From Chamaea fasciata (lineage: Eukaryota; Chordata; Aves; Passeriformes; Sylviidae), in contig JARCOQ010000001.1 in NCBI GenBank assembly GCA_029207755.1, positions 88,461,637 through 88,525,636 on the forward strand: a stretch of 64,000 bases of DNA, in the 5' to 3' direction. The position numbers and the translations under genes were made by a program. Within the stretch, counting starts at the first letter, position 1. Each line of letters opens with the position of its first letter. The notes beneath the pieces were generated by a model. That model searched no databases. It was not told the origin of the DNA and saw nothing but the letters and a program-made list of their open reading frames with translations. Below are positions 34,501-47,035 of the stretch, one piece after another.

Positions 34501-37500
34501 TTTCTGGAGAGATGGTTTATCCTCATTCCTGCCATCTTTGTCAGAATATCAATTGGTTGGAAAAGACCCAAGTGCTCACTGGGATACTCTAGATCTAGTT
34601 TTTGACTCAGGTCTTGAAAAGAGGATGGGAACAGGTAGAGGAAAACAGTAGAATTAGTCACTGAAGTAAGGTATTGGCTTAATATGTATATTTATCACCA
34701 CCAATTTCTAATTTGCCCAGAGAAAAGAACATGAACTCCCTAGGGCTGTTTGGTTTGTAAGCCTCTTAAAGTGGCTAAGCCCCTGTTGGTGGCTGCAGCA
34801 CACTGTTAACATGAAAAATATCATACCTTTGTGCCTTTGCTAAAGTTTTCTGTTTCAGGTACACATAATTCTACATCAGCTTGTATTGACTAGCTTTTCA
34901 AAGGTGTTTTTCATTTTCTGAATCCAGTTTCTGATTTTGTTTTTTCACTTTAAAGCTGCAGCTAGTAACATTTCATTTGGCATGTAAAAGGGCAAAAATA
35001 GAAAATCACTATGGAAAAATAAGTTTTCAAAGTCTGTAGAGCGAGGTCTAGTATAGCAAGTGAATTGTGGATTTTTAGGGTTTTTTTTTGTTTTGTTTTT
35101 TAGCACTAAGACTGACTCATGCCATTATGATGGTTCATATGTTAGACTGACATTAAGACTTACTAAGTTCTTGGAAAAACAAGTAAGCAAAAAATGAGAT
35201 ACCTTAGTCAAGTTAATGAAAAACTTTGACTTTGCATTTAATGTTTAGTCATGCTAAAAGAGTGATTTTGAATTTTAAGTTGTGATTTTGCAACCCTGTT
35301 GGAAGGGGATTTGCCTAACAGCATAAATAGGCAGCTGCCCTCCAGTGTGGAAAAGCCCCAAGCTGTGAGTTAGAGTTGGTCCAGTTATTGCAGTATTACA
35401 TGAAGATGCTCCAGCACAGACAGGAGCTGGTGAGGAAGAAGTGGGCAGGGTGGCTGGAGGTGGTGACCCAGAGGCACTTTGTACTTTGGTTTGTACATGG
35501 TGAAGGGGTGATAGTGTTTGGGCGGGCTGGATTTTAAAGACAAGTTGGAAATAAGGGCAAGGTTTAAAAGATGACACAGTTTCAAGTGAACTCCCCCAAC
35601 ATACCCCAGCAGAAAAATTTCTTGTGTGTAAATTTACTGAGAGGCTGATATTTACACATTTTGCAGTCAATACCTGCTCCTTAGCAGACAAGCATTGCCT
35701 GCTGTTTTACAGTTAATAGAAATGTGCCACTGTCGATTCCCGTTTGCTGGGAGAAGCGCAGGAATAGCGAAGTGACAGTGTTGCTGATTTGATGGAAGTT
35801 ATCAAGGGGAAGGTGAAGATGAAGATGCAAATGAAATTGGAAAGGATTTCAAAATGACATTAGGTTGCTGTGCAACCAAATTGCAAAAATGACAAATGAA
35901 ATTCAGTGCAGATAAGTGTGATGTCCACAGGAAAATTATTCAAACTTTTCATTTAAATTAAGTTGCTTGTTAACACTTGGGTATGAGATCTGGGGGTCAT
36001 GTATTTGTGTGGCAAAGTGAACTGTATACTCGTTAGTTGTCAAAAAGCAAATAAAGCATTAGGAATATTTAAGGCAGTAGTACAGAAAAACATATCTGTC
36101 ACAGTAGCATCTGTGGTGTGCTTTCATCTGTAACAGTGGGATTGATTCTGATGTCTTCCTTCTAATTGTCTTTCCCTTCTTCGCTTTCATCTCCAAAGAG
36201 GATAAAATAGCACTGCAAAAGCTGCGGAGGTCATAAGTCTATTGAACAGCTTTTGTGTAAGGAATGACTTAAGTAGATGAGGCCGTTTGAAGTTTAAGAA
36301 AGATATGAAAAGCTTACATGGATCCAGTATGCAAAGCTCCCATGGATTCAAATGATACTTGGAGAAACTAATGTAGGGATAATATGTGGGACCCATGAAG
36401 TTCAAGAACAGCTCCTGGGGCTCACTTCAAAGCTGCTTGGTTTCAGAATCTGCAGTGTGCTCTTCTGCTTTTCCCTCAACTTACAGTGTCAGCTGCTGTT
36501 GGAGGCAAGATGTTGGGCTGGACTTTTGGCTTGACTTGTGGGCTTTTGATTTGCTTTGGTTCTTTGTGAGTCATCAAAAACTTCCTTTTTCCTTAGCTAG
36601 CACTACTATTTATTGTCCATCTTAATATCAGGTAATTATAAGAACTTCAGTATCCAAAGTCCTACTAAAGGTCTCATATTTTAAACCATTTCTATAGACA
36701 CTTTAGAATCTCAGTAAAGAGATGACTTTTAGGGTATATACCAAGCCTAAGAAAATTAATCTCTGCTTAAACAGGGTTGTTGATGCTGTAGGTTCCTCTT
36801 GCTGAATCCATCTACTTACCTGATGTCTGCCTTGTAAACTCAATAGTGTTCGAGGAAGTCCAGGAATAAAAGAAGAAATTACTGAGAAGTTTGACCCCTC
36901 AGAGAACTTGCAGAAAGCCTCTACACTGTTGTCTCAGGTGATGAAACGCCAACTCTTGGTATTGTTCTACCTGTTGAACCAGTTCTCTGCCTTTTTGTGT
37001 TGGGCAAGCCCTCCCTCACCAGCCATGCATCTGAGAACAAGTGCTTTTGGAATACCAGAAAGATGCACGGAAACTTTTCCCCATTTGGCTGGCGATTGGC
37101 TGGCTCTACTGTTTGTTGCTTTGGTTTAGGATCTGTATTTGAAAAAATATGGAATTCAATGAAATATTTTGGGCTCCACATATTATTATGCTGACATGTT
37201 TCCAGTGAGTGGAAAGCTGTCAGTTTTGTCTGTTGCTTTTTTTTTTTTTTTTTTTTTAGTGGTTTCAGTTATTTCACTGGCATTTATTTAATTTCTGTGT
37301 TAGACTTAAAAAATATATATCATTGAAAATCACACCTTTTTCCAATATGGGGGCAACAGATCATAGGCCAGTAAACCTGCCAAGGGAGGCCTTTCTCAGT
37401 GCAGAAGGTATGAAGGTGCTCCTAGCTGCAGCTTGGCAAAGGTGGTGAACTCATGGCTTTAATATTGGAACTTCTAACACTGATATTGGGTTAGGTATAG

Positions 37501-38149
37501 AAAAAACACCCAGAAAGCCAAAACCAAGCCTAGGAACAGTGAATACCCTAGAGGCTGTTAAGTAATTATTATGCAGATTTTAGTGATAATAATCACCATG
37601 TCCTAGGTAGGCAGCTGAAATTTGGCAGTGGGGCAGAACAATGCCGTAGGATCAGTATAGCGATGGGGTAATTATTGGGCTAGATGACTAATTAGGAGCT
37701 ATGCAAATGGATGCAATCAGTACCTGTGTTTGTAATTCGGTACCGGAGGGAAACAGTGTGTAAACGAATTATCTCTGGCGTCTCAGCTGGGTGCTCGCAG
37801 AAGCACACACAGGATGCAGGATCACCTCGCTTTGTGGGGCAGGTGAAAAAGGAACTAACCCTGGCAAGTGCCACCCTTGCGTGTTAGCTTACGCAGGATG
37901 AGAAGGTGCCAGGCAGGAGGTATTGCTGAAGATACTTCACCTACACTTCTGAAATTTTATGCTTGGCAGCTACTGTGCCTCTCCCCACAGGTGCCTCGCT
38001 GTTTGCTATATCCTTCTGTAAGGCAACAGTCATCCAAAAATTCTCTTCCTCCCCACCCCCTCCTGTGCTCAGTTTTTAATGAGTTTACAAGCCTCATGAT
38101 AAAAATTCAAATCCTGTAAATAAACAAACAAACACAAGATGGAAAGCTC
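34501..38149. other. Non-coding stretch, no gene seen
   Basis: A run of 21 T lies at 37237-37257. A minus-strand donor-like sequence (atcag|gtaagt) is seen opposite about 36817, but I cannot pair it with a credible coding exon. Frames are no more than 138 codons, without domains. Confidence 0.5.
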
Positions 38150-38640
38150 CCCAATCACAAATGACACAGGGACAGAGTTTAGGTTCATAGGTAAAGTGCT
38201 TATGTAATTTATGCATGTACTCCTTACCAACCTTATCAGGAGCCTTTACCATATTTGAGTAATATATGTGATGGCAAGGATAAAGCCATTATATATTTAA
38301 TTTATATGCAGCCTTTGCATTGACTGTTTTATTGTATATACAGTACAGCAGATCATTGCTGATACAAATTTAAACTGGAGATTATAGATTGTATTTTCAA
38401 ATATACAAGCCTCTTTTTTTCTTGAAATGAAGAATAATAAAAGGAGAATTTTCATTTTCTGTTTTCAAGAGGGTTATATAAAGTATCTGTCATGAGTTCT
38501 TCATTTTTAAATGCAAATAATTATATATGGCAGGGAGTACGATGAGCATTCAAAGTTGACATTAAAATAAAAATGCATCAAAATTTTCTGAAAAACTGAT
38601 CAAACAGGTTGTTTGTTAGTCAAGGTTATAATGACTAGTA
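38150..38640. promoter_or_regulatory. Possible conserved non-coding element
   Basis: An AT-rich, non-repetitive block carries an octamer-type ATGCAAAT followed by TAAT and 'tatata' near 38510-38530, plus several TTTAAT and homeodomain-like cores and 'atttatgcatg' near 38210. The texture is that of avian conserved non-coding elements, but this is impression only, since conservation cannot be judged from one sequence. Confidence 0.2.
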
Positions 38641-40000
38641 GAACATTTTAAATTGTTTAAAAATCTCATTTTAGATGTTTAAAAAAATAGTTTATAGTTC
38701 TTAATAGGATGTCTGTTGCTAAAAGTTTTGAATTTACATAATTTTTTAGAGGTCTTTTTTACCCCCTCTCTTACAGCTTTACAGACAGTCTTCAGACGTG
38801 GTAGTTCTGGACAAACTTGAGATTTAATCTGTTTTACCTTGCATTTTTGGTAGGCTGGGGACATCCATGCTATCACTTACCAGGCTCAGCATTTGGCAGC
38901 TCTCTAAGCCATGGTGCTGTGATTCTCTAAGCCCCACCTGGAAAGGAGAAGCCGCAAAACAAACCATATGCCAAAAAGTGTCAAGTTCCCACAGTATGAA
39001 ATTACAAAGATGGAGAGACTGTCTTTTCTCATCTGATCTCTTCCTTTTAATCTCGAGTGTTCTTCATTAAACTGGAAAAAGGAAATGTATGGGGACAGAA
39101 GAGTGGTTTCTAATTAAAAGTAGATTTAAATCTGAGTGAGAAGGGTGTCTCGTCCAGTGGGTTTTGTGAAATGCCTTCTTGCTGCTGTCTGCCAGCTTTG
39201 AATGAAGGTGTTTGCTTTGTGGCAGGAGGGCGGTGGTGGAAACTTGGGGCCATCAAAGGCATCCTCAGCTGCCTGTGTCTGCCAGCCCTTGCACCCCTGT
39301 GTGCAGGGTGCCCTCCTTCAGCACAGAGGGACAGTGCTGCCATGCCCAGGGTGCAGTCAGGACCCTGGCTTGGCTGGTTGGGTTTCAGGTTTGGAGGCTC
39401 TCCTGCGGTGTGGGGACGTGCAGGGACCTGCCGAGCCTCCGCGCTCCCCGAGGAACGGCAAGAGGCAGCATCCCACTGGCTGCACCGCCTCCCAATTAAC
39501 CTAATGGGCTCCTTGTACAGACAAGATTCTGGGGTTTTGGGTTACGGCTTTTATTCTTTCTTTTTTCCTTAATTAGCTGGTTAAAGGAAGTCTTGGGATT
39601 CATCTCAGTTAACCAAAACACATTAGGACTACAGCGTTCTTGTTTTAGCAGGTTGTAAAGAGCCTTTCCTCCTCCTAGCAAAAGGGAAAGACAAGCATCA
39701 CAGCCCCCTTGCAGTGGAGCGTGGGTGCTTCTGCATGCTCTCCAGTCCCAGGTGGGTACCCAGAGCTGCAGGCAGGGTGCCTTGGGATTAAACACTGCCT
39801 CCCGTGCCAAGGGAACCTGCCATCTGGGAAAGGCTCCAAGCTTGCATCATCTTTGAGTCGTTTGTTGGCTTCATGTGGCTGCCCTGCCTGCACTGCATGG
39901 GCACTGCTGCTTGGAGCATGGGTCTTCCCTCTGGGGAAGGTGTGAAATGGCTCCGATGGGATGTGGGGCTGGGCTCAGGTCCTCCAAGAGTCAGGTCTGA
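38641..40000. other. Non-coding, partly GC-rich stretch
   Basis: The segment 39170-39500 is GC-richer and yields overlapping 95-133 codon frames in all plus frames. None has a recognisable domain or splice context. It precedes the CR1 tail at 40.0 kb and may include decayed repeat sequence I cannot classify. Confidence 0.45.
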
Positions 40001-40135
40001 GCCATGGAGATGTTCAAGGCCAGGCTGGATGGCGCTTTGTGTGGTCTAGTGGAAAGTGTCCTTGCCCATGGCTGGGTAGCTGGTATTAAATGATCTCTAT
40101 GGGCTTTTTTCAACCCAAACCATTCTATGATCCGG
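40001..40135 (+). mobile_element. CR1 LINE, 3' fragment
   Basis: It reads 'gatgttcaaggccaggctgg', 'gtggtctagtggaaagtgtc', a 'cttgcccatggctggg' block, then 'tcaacccaaaccattctatg'. It is a 5'-truncated CR1 tail in plus orientation with moderate divergence. Confidence 0.93.
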
Positions 40136-43100
40136 AAGATGTGCCACTCTGCACCACCTGTTTGGTGTTCAGAGTATTTGTTTGTTTGTTTAATTTATTT
40201 AACAATAAATGCTTTCAGGCACACTTCTCATCCAGTGAAATGTGAAGCACTTTGTTATTTGCATATTAGTGGGTTTCAATAGTCTGAAGATGGAGATTTC
40301 CATGCAGGGACTCAGCCTCTTTTCACTTGCTCTCCGAATTTAAGTAGTGGTGGAAAATGCAGCATTTTGTACTTTCATCAGTGTTTTTCTTAAGCTGTGC
40401 ACACCCCTCTCCCCTCCAAATTAAAACCCACTGACAATTGTTTTCATACTACTGCCAGTGCATACAGACTGATTGCATTAATGTTCTTCAGCTGAAGAAT
40501 ATTTTGTCACTTTGATTTTCTTTTCTGTCCCTGATCTAGATGATCAATGCAAGAAAAAATAATTGAAGTGACATCTTTCTTTGTGTCCATCTTAAAACCA
40601 ATGCAAAGTGATTTTCTAAATTACTTTTCAAATATCTTCTGATGCAGTAAGGTAAGAGAGAGTGCAATTTATGAGATAGCAAGAAGAAAATCTGCTGCCA
40701 TCTGAAGCTGTTTTGCAGGTGGTATTTTTAGGATGACTCAGGCCTAAGGCCTGAGAATTGGTCTTGTCTTTAACTGAAGGGAAAAAATATGCTGATATTT
40801 TCCTCCTCATTGATTTGGTTAAATATTTGAAGATTTAACTCTAGCCTTTCAGGCAAGATATAAGCTTGTATTTTTAAAAGTTTTGATATCATAGCCTGTT
40901 CTCAGCATCCAAAATGGTCTAAATCTGCTAATTTTCCACTTACCCATAAACAGAGTGTTTGTGATTAAAAAACAATTTTCATTGTTTTAGAGCAGAAATT
41001 GTACATCTTAAACAAGAAGCCCTAAAAAATTTATCACTATTTATCACTATTTACAGTGATACAGACACATACAAACATGTGCAATGAAAAATACTCGTGT
41101 TTGAGTGCTTTGCAAAAGCTTAATGAACTTTTCACACCGACCACTCCCCTGTAAGCTTTCCTGGAGGCTTAAAAGTAGGTCTTCCTCAGTGGCTTCATTC
41201 CTTTCTGTGTTGTCATTGCATGAGGCAAGGTGATTTGTTCAACAGGACAAAGTCATCTCACTGTGCTGCTCTGGGGACACTTGAGACAAACAGAGAGATG
41301 GGAAAAAAAAAAAACCAACCAAAAAAAAACCCCACAAGCAACCACCCACCTAGAAAATATATTGTGCTCCAGCTAAAAATGCTGTCAGAAGTTACTGGTT
41401 TTATATTTTGCCAACCTCACACTTCTCAGTATTTCTGATTTCCTGGCTAAAATTCCTAAACCTTTGTTTTCCTTAACTCACTCTATAAGTAAGGCCTTTA
41501 AAATCTTTCTGAAAATTTGTAATGAATATCTAATATGTAGAATACCAGACATATTCAAGGTTTTATACATTAATGGGATCGTCTCTTTGGAAAAAAACCT
41601 GTAAATTACATTTTATTTGTGAATTAATTAAAATCTGTGAGGTTTTATCTTTCAGTAAAGACCAAAAATAGAGACTGTAAAGCTGTTGAAAAATCTGGTT
41701 TATTTTTTCATTTAAAACCCCACCACAGCACCACCATATCTAATTGAGACTGTTGGTATCCTTGTAATGATCTATCACAGCGGGAGGTGTGTAAAACAAG
41801 AAGCATATTTTTTACAGCATGCCAGTCTCCTTCCTTGCATTCCTAAAAAGCACAGTTACATTATATATTTAAAAGCTCAAGGGATTTGATTATATTTCCA
41901 CCAGCAGATACCTGCTGGGAGAGCTATATTGGAGAATAACATGAAAAGATTTCATGCTGGAGTCAGAAAAGTGATTGTGCACATGTTGTTTCATTTTCTT
42001 TTACACATATGCAGGTATGCATGTGTATATATAATTTATATATATAATATATAGATAAAACTATTACATGATGCTACTTGTGGTTTGCATTTTTGTGGCA
42101 TGCACCCACCTGGGATAACCAAGAGCTGCCTCTGTGGTTCGTTGCACTGCTGTCACATGGAATCTCCATTCTCTACAGCGATGCGTATGATGATTTCCTC
42201 GTTCATTGCTCCTCCACATTTTCCCCTCTAGTAAGTGCTTGGTGAGAAGTTTCCCATCTTCAGTGAGAGTGTGTCTGTCACTGTCATTTGCGTCTAGATG
42301 TGTGCTACTCCAGGAGGCTATCTGCTGAAGGTTGGGGCCATTAGGATAGGTTTTAGAGTAAGGTAGTTAGGATATGTACTATTCTGGCACGTAGGGGAAA
42401 TGAAGAAGATGCCATGTCTACCATATATGAGAAGTTTCCTTTAGTTAAATGACTTTCTCTTATCCTAGTAGAAGTAGATAGTATTCCAGTGCTAAGGAAA
42501 TGTTTCCTTTGTAAAATGTTCAGGTTAGACAGTATCACAGGTTTAATTCTGAAATAATATTGAACTAAACAATTATTGGATAGGATAATATTATTTGCAA
42601 TTAATAAAGGACTTCTTGGTTTTCAGTTCCACCTGGGCTTTATAGATGATTTTTTTGTGTGGTGTATTTTTGCTTATAAAGCGTTTTCAAAGTCGTGTAC
42701 CGTTAGAGTATCTATAATATAATTATGAGAGAATATGGTATGTTGTCTGAAATAATTTTCCTTAAGATGTTTGGCATACAGCTAATTTAATGGCACACAA
42801 GAGAAGGAGATAACTGGATATTAGAAATGTGATGTAGTTAGGAAGTTATTGCTGGCGTACGTGCGAGTTGGCAGAAGACCTGGGGAGGCTGTCTTTTGGT
42901 GTTGCTGGGGTACTTGGCTCTAAGACTGCTCTTGCCACCTGCTCCATAGCCCTTAGGGATAACCCACTTCTTCCCTCCAGCCTGAAACACAGCAGTTTGT
43001 CAGGCAGTTGCCTGTGTAGGATCTGTAGCTGTAAAATGTGGCAGGGCGGAAAGCAGCTGCCGCAGATTTTGTACCATGGTTTGGATGTGCCCTGGTGCAA

Positions 43101-45957
43101 TAGCCAGAGCAGGTAGTGTGTGATGCTGGCCATTAGGAGGACTTAGACCCTAACAAAACATTTAGTCCCAAACTGATGTTAATACCCACGCCTCATTTAC
43201 AGTCCAGATCACTGCCTTTGGTTTCCAGCACCAACACCAAGATTTTTCAGTGTTCACAATGTTCAAAACTGTTCTGCACAGAGATACTGCCATAGGTGTG
43301 AAGAAATATACACAGCAAATGTAAGTCCTTGGGGAAAACATTTCAGGAGAGGCAGGAAGTGTAGGAGACTTTCTGGCTGTGTACCAAGCACCTGTTTACC
43401 TAGCTATTATTTCTGTTATCTGTGGTTCTTTGTTTGGGATTACAAAGAACAAAGATGATGAAGAAATGGTTGGGAATTACTGATAGGAACTGATTTTTTT
43501 TTTCCAATAAGAGAGACAGAGGAGTTAAGGAGATCAAAGCCTTTAATCTATCTGGCAATCCTCATGTAACGTGATTCCAAAATACTTAAGTAATTTTTCT
43601 GTTAAAAAGTAGGATGTTTGAATTAAAATGCATATATTTCTTGTAGCATTTATGTGAAATATGCAGATAATTATTTTAATAAGAGAACTACAGTTGTATG
43701 TGTACTTAGGTGTAAGTTTTGTTGACAAAACATGTACTCTGAGAGCAGAAACACCATATATTGTGCATTAAATATATCTGTAAACATAGGGGAAGTGAGT
43801 TTGAGAGCCAAACTATAGGTCTGATTTCGTGTTGTCTTTTGGTAAAACCTACAGCTCCATTTACATGGGTAATTTGTCGATTTTTTTTTGTCCTGTGCAT
43901 TCATATATTCAACTTTGTAAATTGCTTATTCCATCACCTTTCTGTTAAGCAACAGTCTGTGGAAAAGCCGTGCAAGATTACTAGATACATTTTGCTCTGA
44001 TAGTACTAGTGGCACATGTATATAAAAGATGCTTTGTTTACATTTCCTCTTATTTTTGTTGGAAATGGTTGTTTACATCCCTTTCTATACAAAAAAATGT
44101 ATTAACACATTTAGTATTTCAGCTGTAGTATTTAATCCAGGAAAGCATTAAATATCGAGTCTTCTGTGTTTAAAGTAAGCCTGCATAACTGGCTTGGTAA
44201 AGAGATGGTGAAGGATTGTGCTCTTTTTGAGTTGTGTTTGTCTTCAGCAGCCAGTAAGTCAGTACAAAAGAAAATGTGATAAAACTTTCCTTTAAATATG
44301 TATGTATGTCTCACTAACCCCAGGGGAAGCAGGAAGAGGTTTGGCTTTTAAAATTGCAGTGGTAGTCTGCCTTGTGAGAAGCTCTGGGAGTCTTCTCAGT
44401 TAGCACCCTTGTGAGATGTTCTGGTTCATTCTCTGGGACAGTGTACGATGGAGAAAGGAAGTCTGGTACTTGTTCTGAAAACCAGAAATGGCGAACCAGA
44501 GTGTGCTCGATAAAACTCAGTCTTAAACACTGCAAGAAGGGTTTGAGTCAGTTATTTAGTTCTACTGAGGAAATAATTGAGAAACAATATCAGACTTCAA
44601 CTGCGAACAAATGGTTCCAACATGCTTGAGTGATTCAGCTGATAAATAATAGAGAAGTCATTTAAACCCACTTATTAAGAATATTGTTGAAGAAAGAGCC
44701 ATTTTTTGAAACCGTGTATTGTATGGCAAGGTTGAGTAAAATTCAGACTGAGTAAAGTCTCCATGCTTGTAAAGAAAGAGGTGAGGATTTTGCAGAGCTG
44801 TCGTCCTCCTCCTCCTGGGTATGGTAGCCATGAAGTCTGGCATTTCTTGAGTTGTGCCAATAGGGTCTGAGAGATTTAGGATTAATCCAGTTACATTCTG
44901 TTCTTTCAATTTAGTTTGATAAAAACTGACCCCAGCAGGGGAAAAGAAGAAAAAAATAATACAAGGAAAAATGGTTTTCACAGGTATTTTAGAAAATCAT
45001 CATTTGCATCTGAAAGCCACGTTCCAAGCTCAGATCTTAGTCAGTCAGGACATAGTTTGATGCTCGGAACATCAAGAGAGAGAGCTCAGCCTCTCCCAGT
45101 GCTGCTGCTTCTTACCAAGACAACCTTTTATCCTGAACCCACTCAGAGGACTGTTTGCTACGAAAAGAAAATCGGTCTTGAATTTTTATTCGCTCAGTTG
45201 CACCTTTTTTTACTCCTTGCTCTGTACATGCTAGCATGCACACATGCAGAACAAGAACCCCCCCCCCCCTTTCCATGGGACTTTCTGTGCAACAGCAGGC
45301 AAAGCACAACTCTCCTTCTAACACCAATGTGTCTGAGGGGCAGCAGGTAAACTGCAAAGACAGACTGGGAGTAAAGACTCAGGTCTTCCTTTTGCTCCTG
45401 CTCTGTGTGTGGGGGAATTTCTTGTCCTTTCACAGAGGAATAAGGTGGGGGATACCATTCAACCCCTGCTGTTCCAATGAGAGATTCTTGGCTCCATAGC
45501 TTCACTTAGCAAATCCTCTTTGCTGTTCTTCTCAGTATGTTTAATGCAACATTGACTTGCTCTAACAGCATTTTTCAAAAATGTATTAAAATACTCTATA
45601 ATGCACCATAATACCTATTCCAAAGAGTCCCCTGAGTGCACACATTATTATAGATGGTAGGAAGCTACAGTGGGATTAGCTGTTGACTGCAGATCTGATG
45701 CCAGTGCTTTTCCTTCTGTGGTTCCATGTAATTTAACATGTCAATACCCTTCCTGGTAAAACAGGATAAAATTTTATTTTGGTTGTATACTCATACATAT
45801 GGTCGTATTACTCATAATGTACCACACAGTTACACATGAGTGATATCACTGCTAAAAAATAAACAGATATTTTAAGACTGATCTCAATAAATGACTTACT
45901 ACATACAATCTTGCCTTTTTATATAGGTATTTTAATAGTGACCTCTCTTTCTTGCAG
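40136..45957. other. Probable intron, no gene seen
   Basis: Simple features include a 10-bp tandem TTATCACTAT pair (41031-41050), an A/C-rich patch (41307-41350), a TA-rich patch (42025-42056), and a run of 12 C (45258-45269). A perfect 7-bp-stem palindrome CCAGCAG/CTGCTGG lies at 41901-41918. The pyrimidine tract at about 45938-45957 ends in the acceptor of the next feature. No CR1 or LTR is recognised. Confidence 0.5.
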
Positions 45958-46011
45958 ACAAAATTGAAGAAGCACAAAAACAACTTAATGGAACAGAAGA
46001 CCAACAGAAAG
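45958..46011 (+). CDS. Candidate internal coding exon, 54 nt, gene not identified
   Basis: The segment is preceded by a good pyrimidine tract and acceptor (cctctctttcttgcag) and followed by a donor (gaaag|gtaata). Its length, 54 nt, is a multiple of three. Read in phase 1 it has no stop and encodes KIEEAQKQLNGTEDQQK, a hydrophilic Glu/Gln/Lys-rich peptide typical of a coiled-coil or linker exon. One other phase is also open and one contains a stop. I do not recognise the parent protein. Support is the combination of both splice sites, symmetric 1-1 phase and non-random composition. It would belong to a plus-strand gene, perhaps the one driven by the CpG island at 17.4 kb. It could still be a chance match. 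Confidence 0.4.
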
Positions 46012-46519
46012 GTAATAACAACCCCCACCAAAATAAAACAGAAAATAAATAAAGTATTCTGGTCCTAGAGGCTGGTCCAAAGCCTTCCTGTGTCAGTGAA
46101 AAGACTTGGCTGGGCTGGGCACTGGATGAGGCCTCAGGCATGTCTGTCTGCAGATCAGGGTCTGTGTTTGTAATGTCCCACTTCAGCTGAGACACAAAGG
46201 CTTTGTTTTAACCATTCCACTAGCTGCCTTGACCTTGATGAGATTGCTGAAGCTGTAGCATCAGGGACAGGCACATTGCTGACCACAGCCTGTGCTAACC
46301 CTAGGTTCATTATGTGATTTACCTAATCATTAATAATCGTACTAGGTTTATGGTGAGCAATATGTGATGATTTCCAACATATGCTGAGGAAGGGGACTGA
46401 TCATCACAGCTTATTTTAAGAAACAGATGACCTGTGGCAGATTTAATCTGTGTGTTAGAGCTTAGAAAGCTGGTACAAAGTCGTTGCATTTCAAGAATAG
46501 CTGACAGCAGTGATACGTG
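46012..46519. other. Probable intron sequence
   Basis: Directly follows the candidate donor. No transposon or gene is recognised. The 87- and 88-codon minus-strand frames have no recognisable content. Confidence 0.45.
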
Positions 46520-47035
46520 TTTGGTTGTGTGATAAATCTCATTTGCATACCATGGGGATGCCCAGACACAGAGTGGGGGGCCCAAACAGAACTTTGCCAG
46601 GTTACTACTGGGCCCATAATGGGAGAAACATGAGAGGTCTTCTCAACAGCTTAGAGGAGCACAGGGGCAGGAAGAAACCCAAATTAAGAGCTCAGAGAAA
46701 GAGTGATCCTGCCCAGTCTTCTCTCAGGCCTGTGCCTGCAGAGCCCCAGCCCGTGTCCAGGAGTGAAACTGTCACCATGCACTGTCAGGGAACAGCTCTG
46801 CAGCTCATTTTTATACTAACAGTGTTGGTAGCTGGAGGTGTGGGACACATTGGAGGATGCAGGGGAAAAGCTTTTGGGGATTGTGTAATGCTCTGTACCA
46901 GCAACTGGAGTGGGGCTGCAACCCTGAGGGCTGATACGTCCAGGTGCAACAACTGAGGAGTCTAGGATCCGGGGGTGGCTACTGGGCAGACTGAGTTTCT
47001 GAGCTAAGCTGCTGGTGAGATCCACCTTGGATTCA
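46520..47035. mobile_element. Unclassified LTR-like or other decayed repeat
   Basis: The GC-richer block contains an octamer-like ATTTGCAT near 46540, a minus-strand TATAAAAA opposite about 46809-46816 and a 148-codon plus frame (46510-46956) without a recognisable domain. The abrupt composition change and promoter-like motifs suggest a decayed LTR, but no convincing TG...CA termini with matching target duplications were found. It may instead be unique sequence. Confidence 0.25.
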
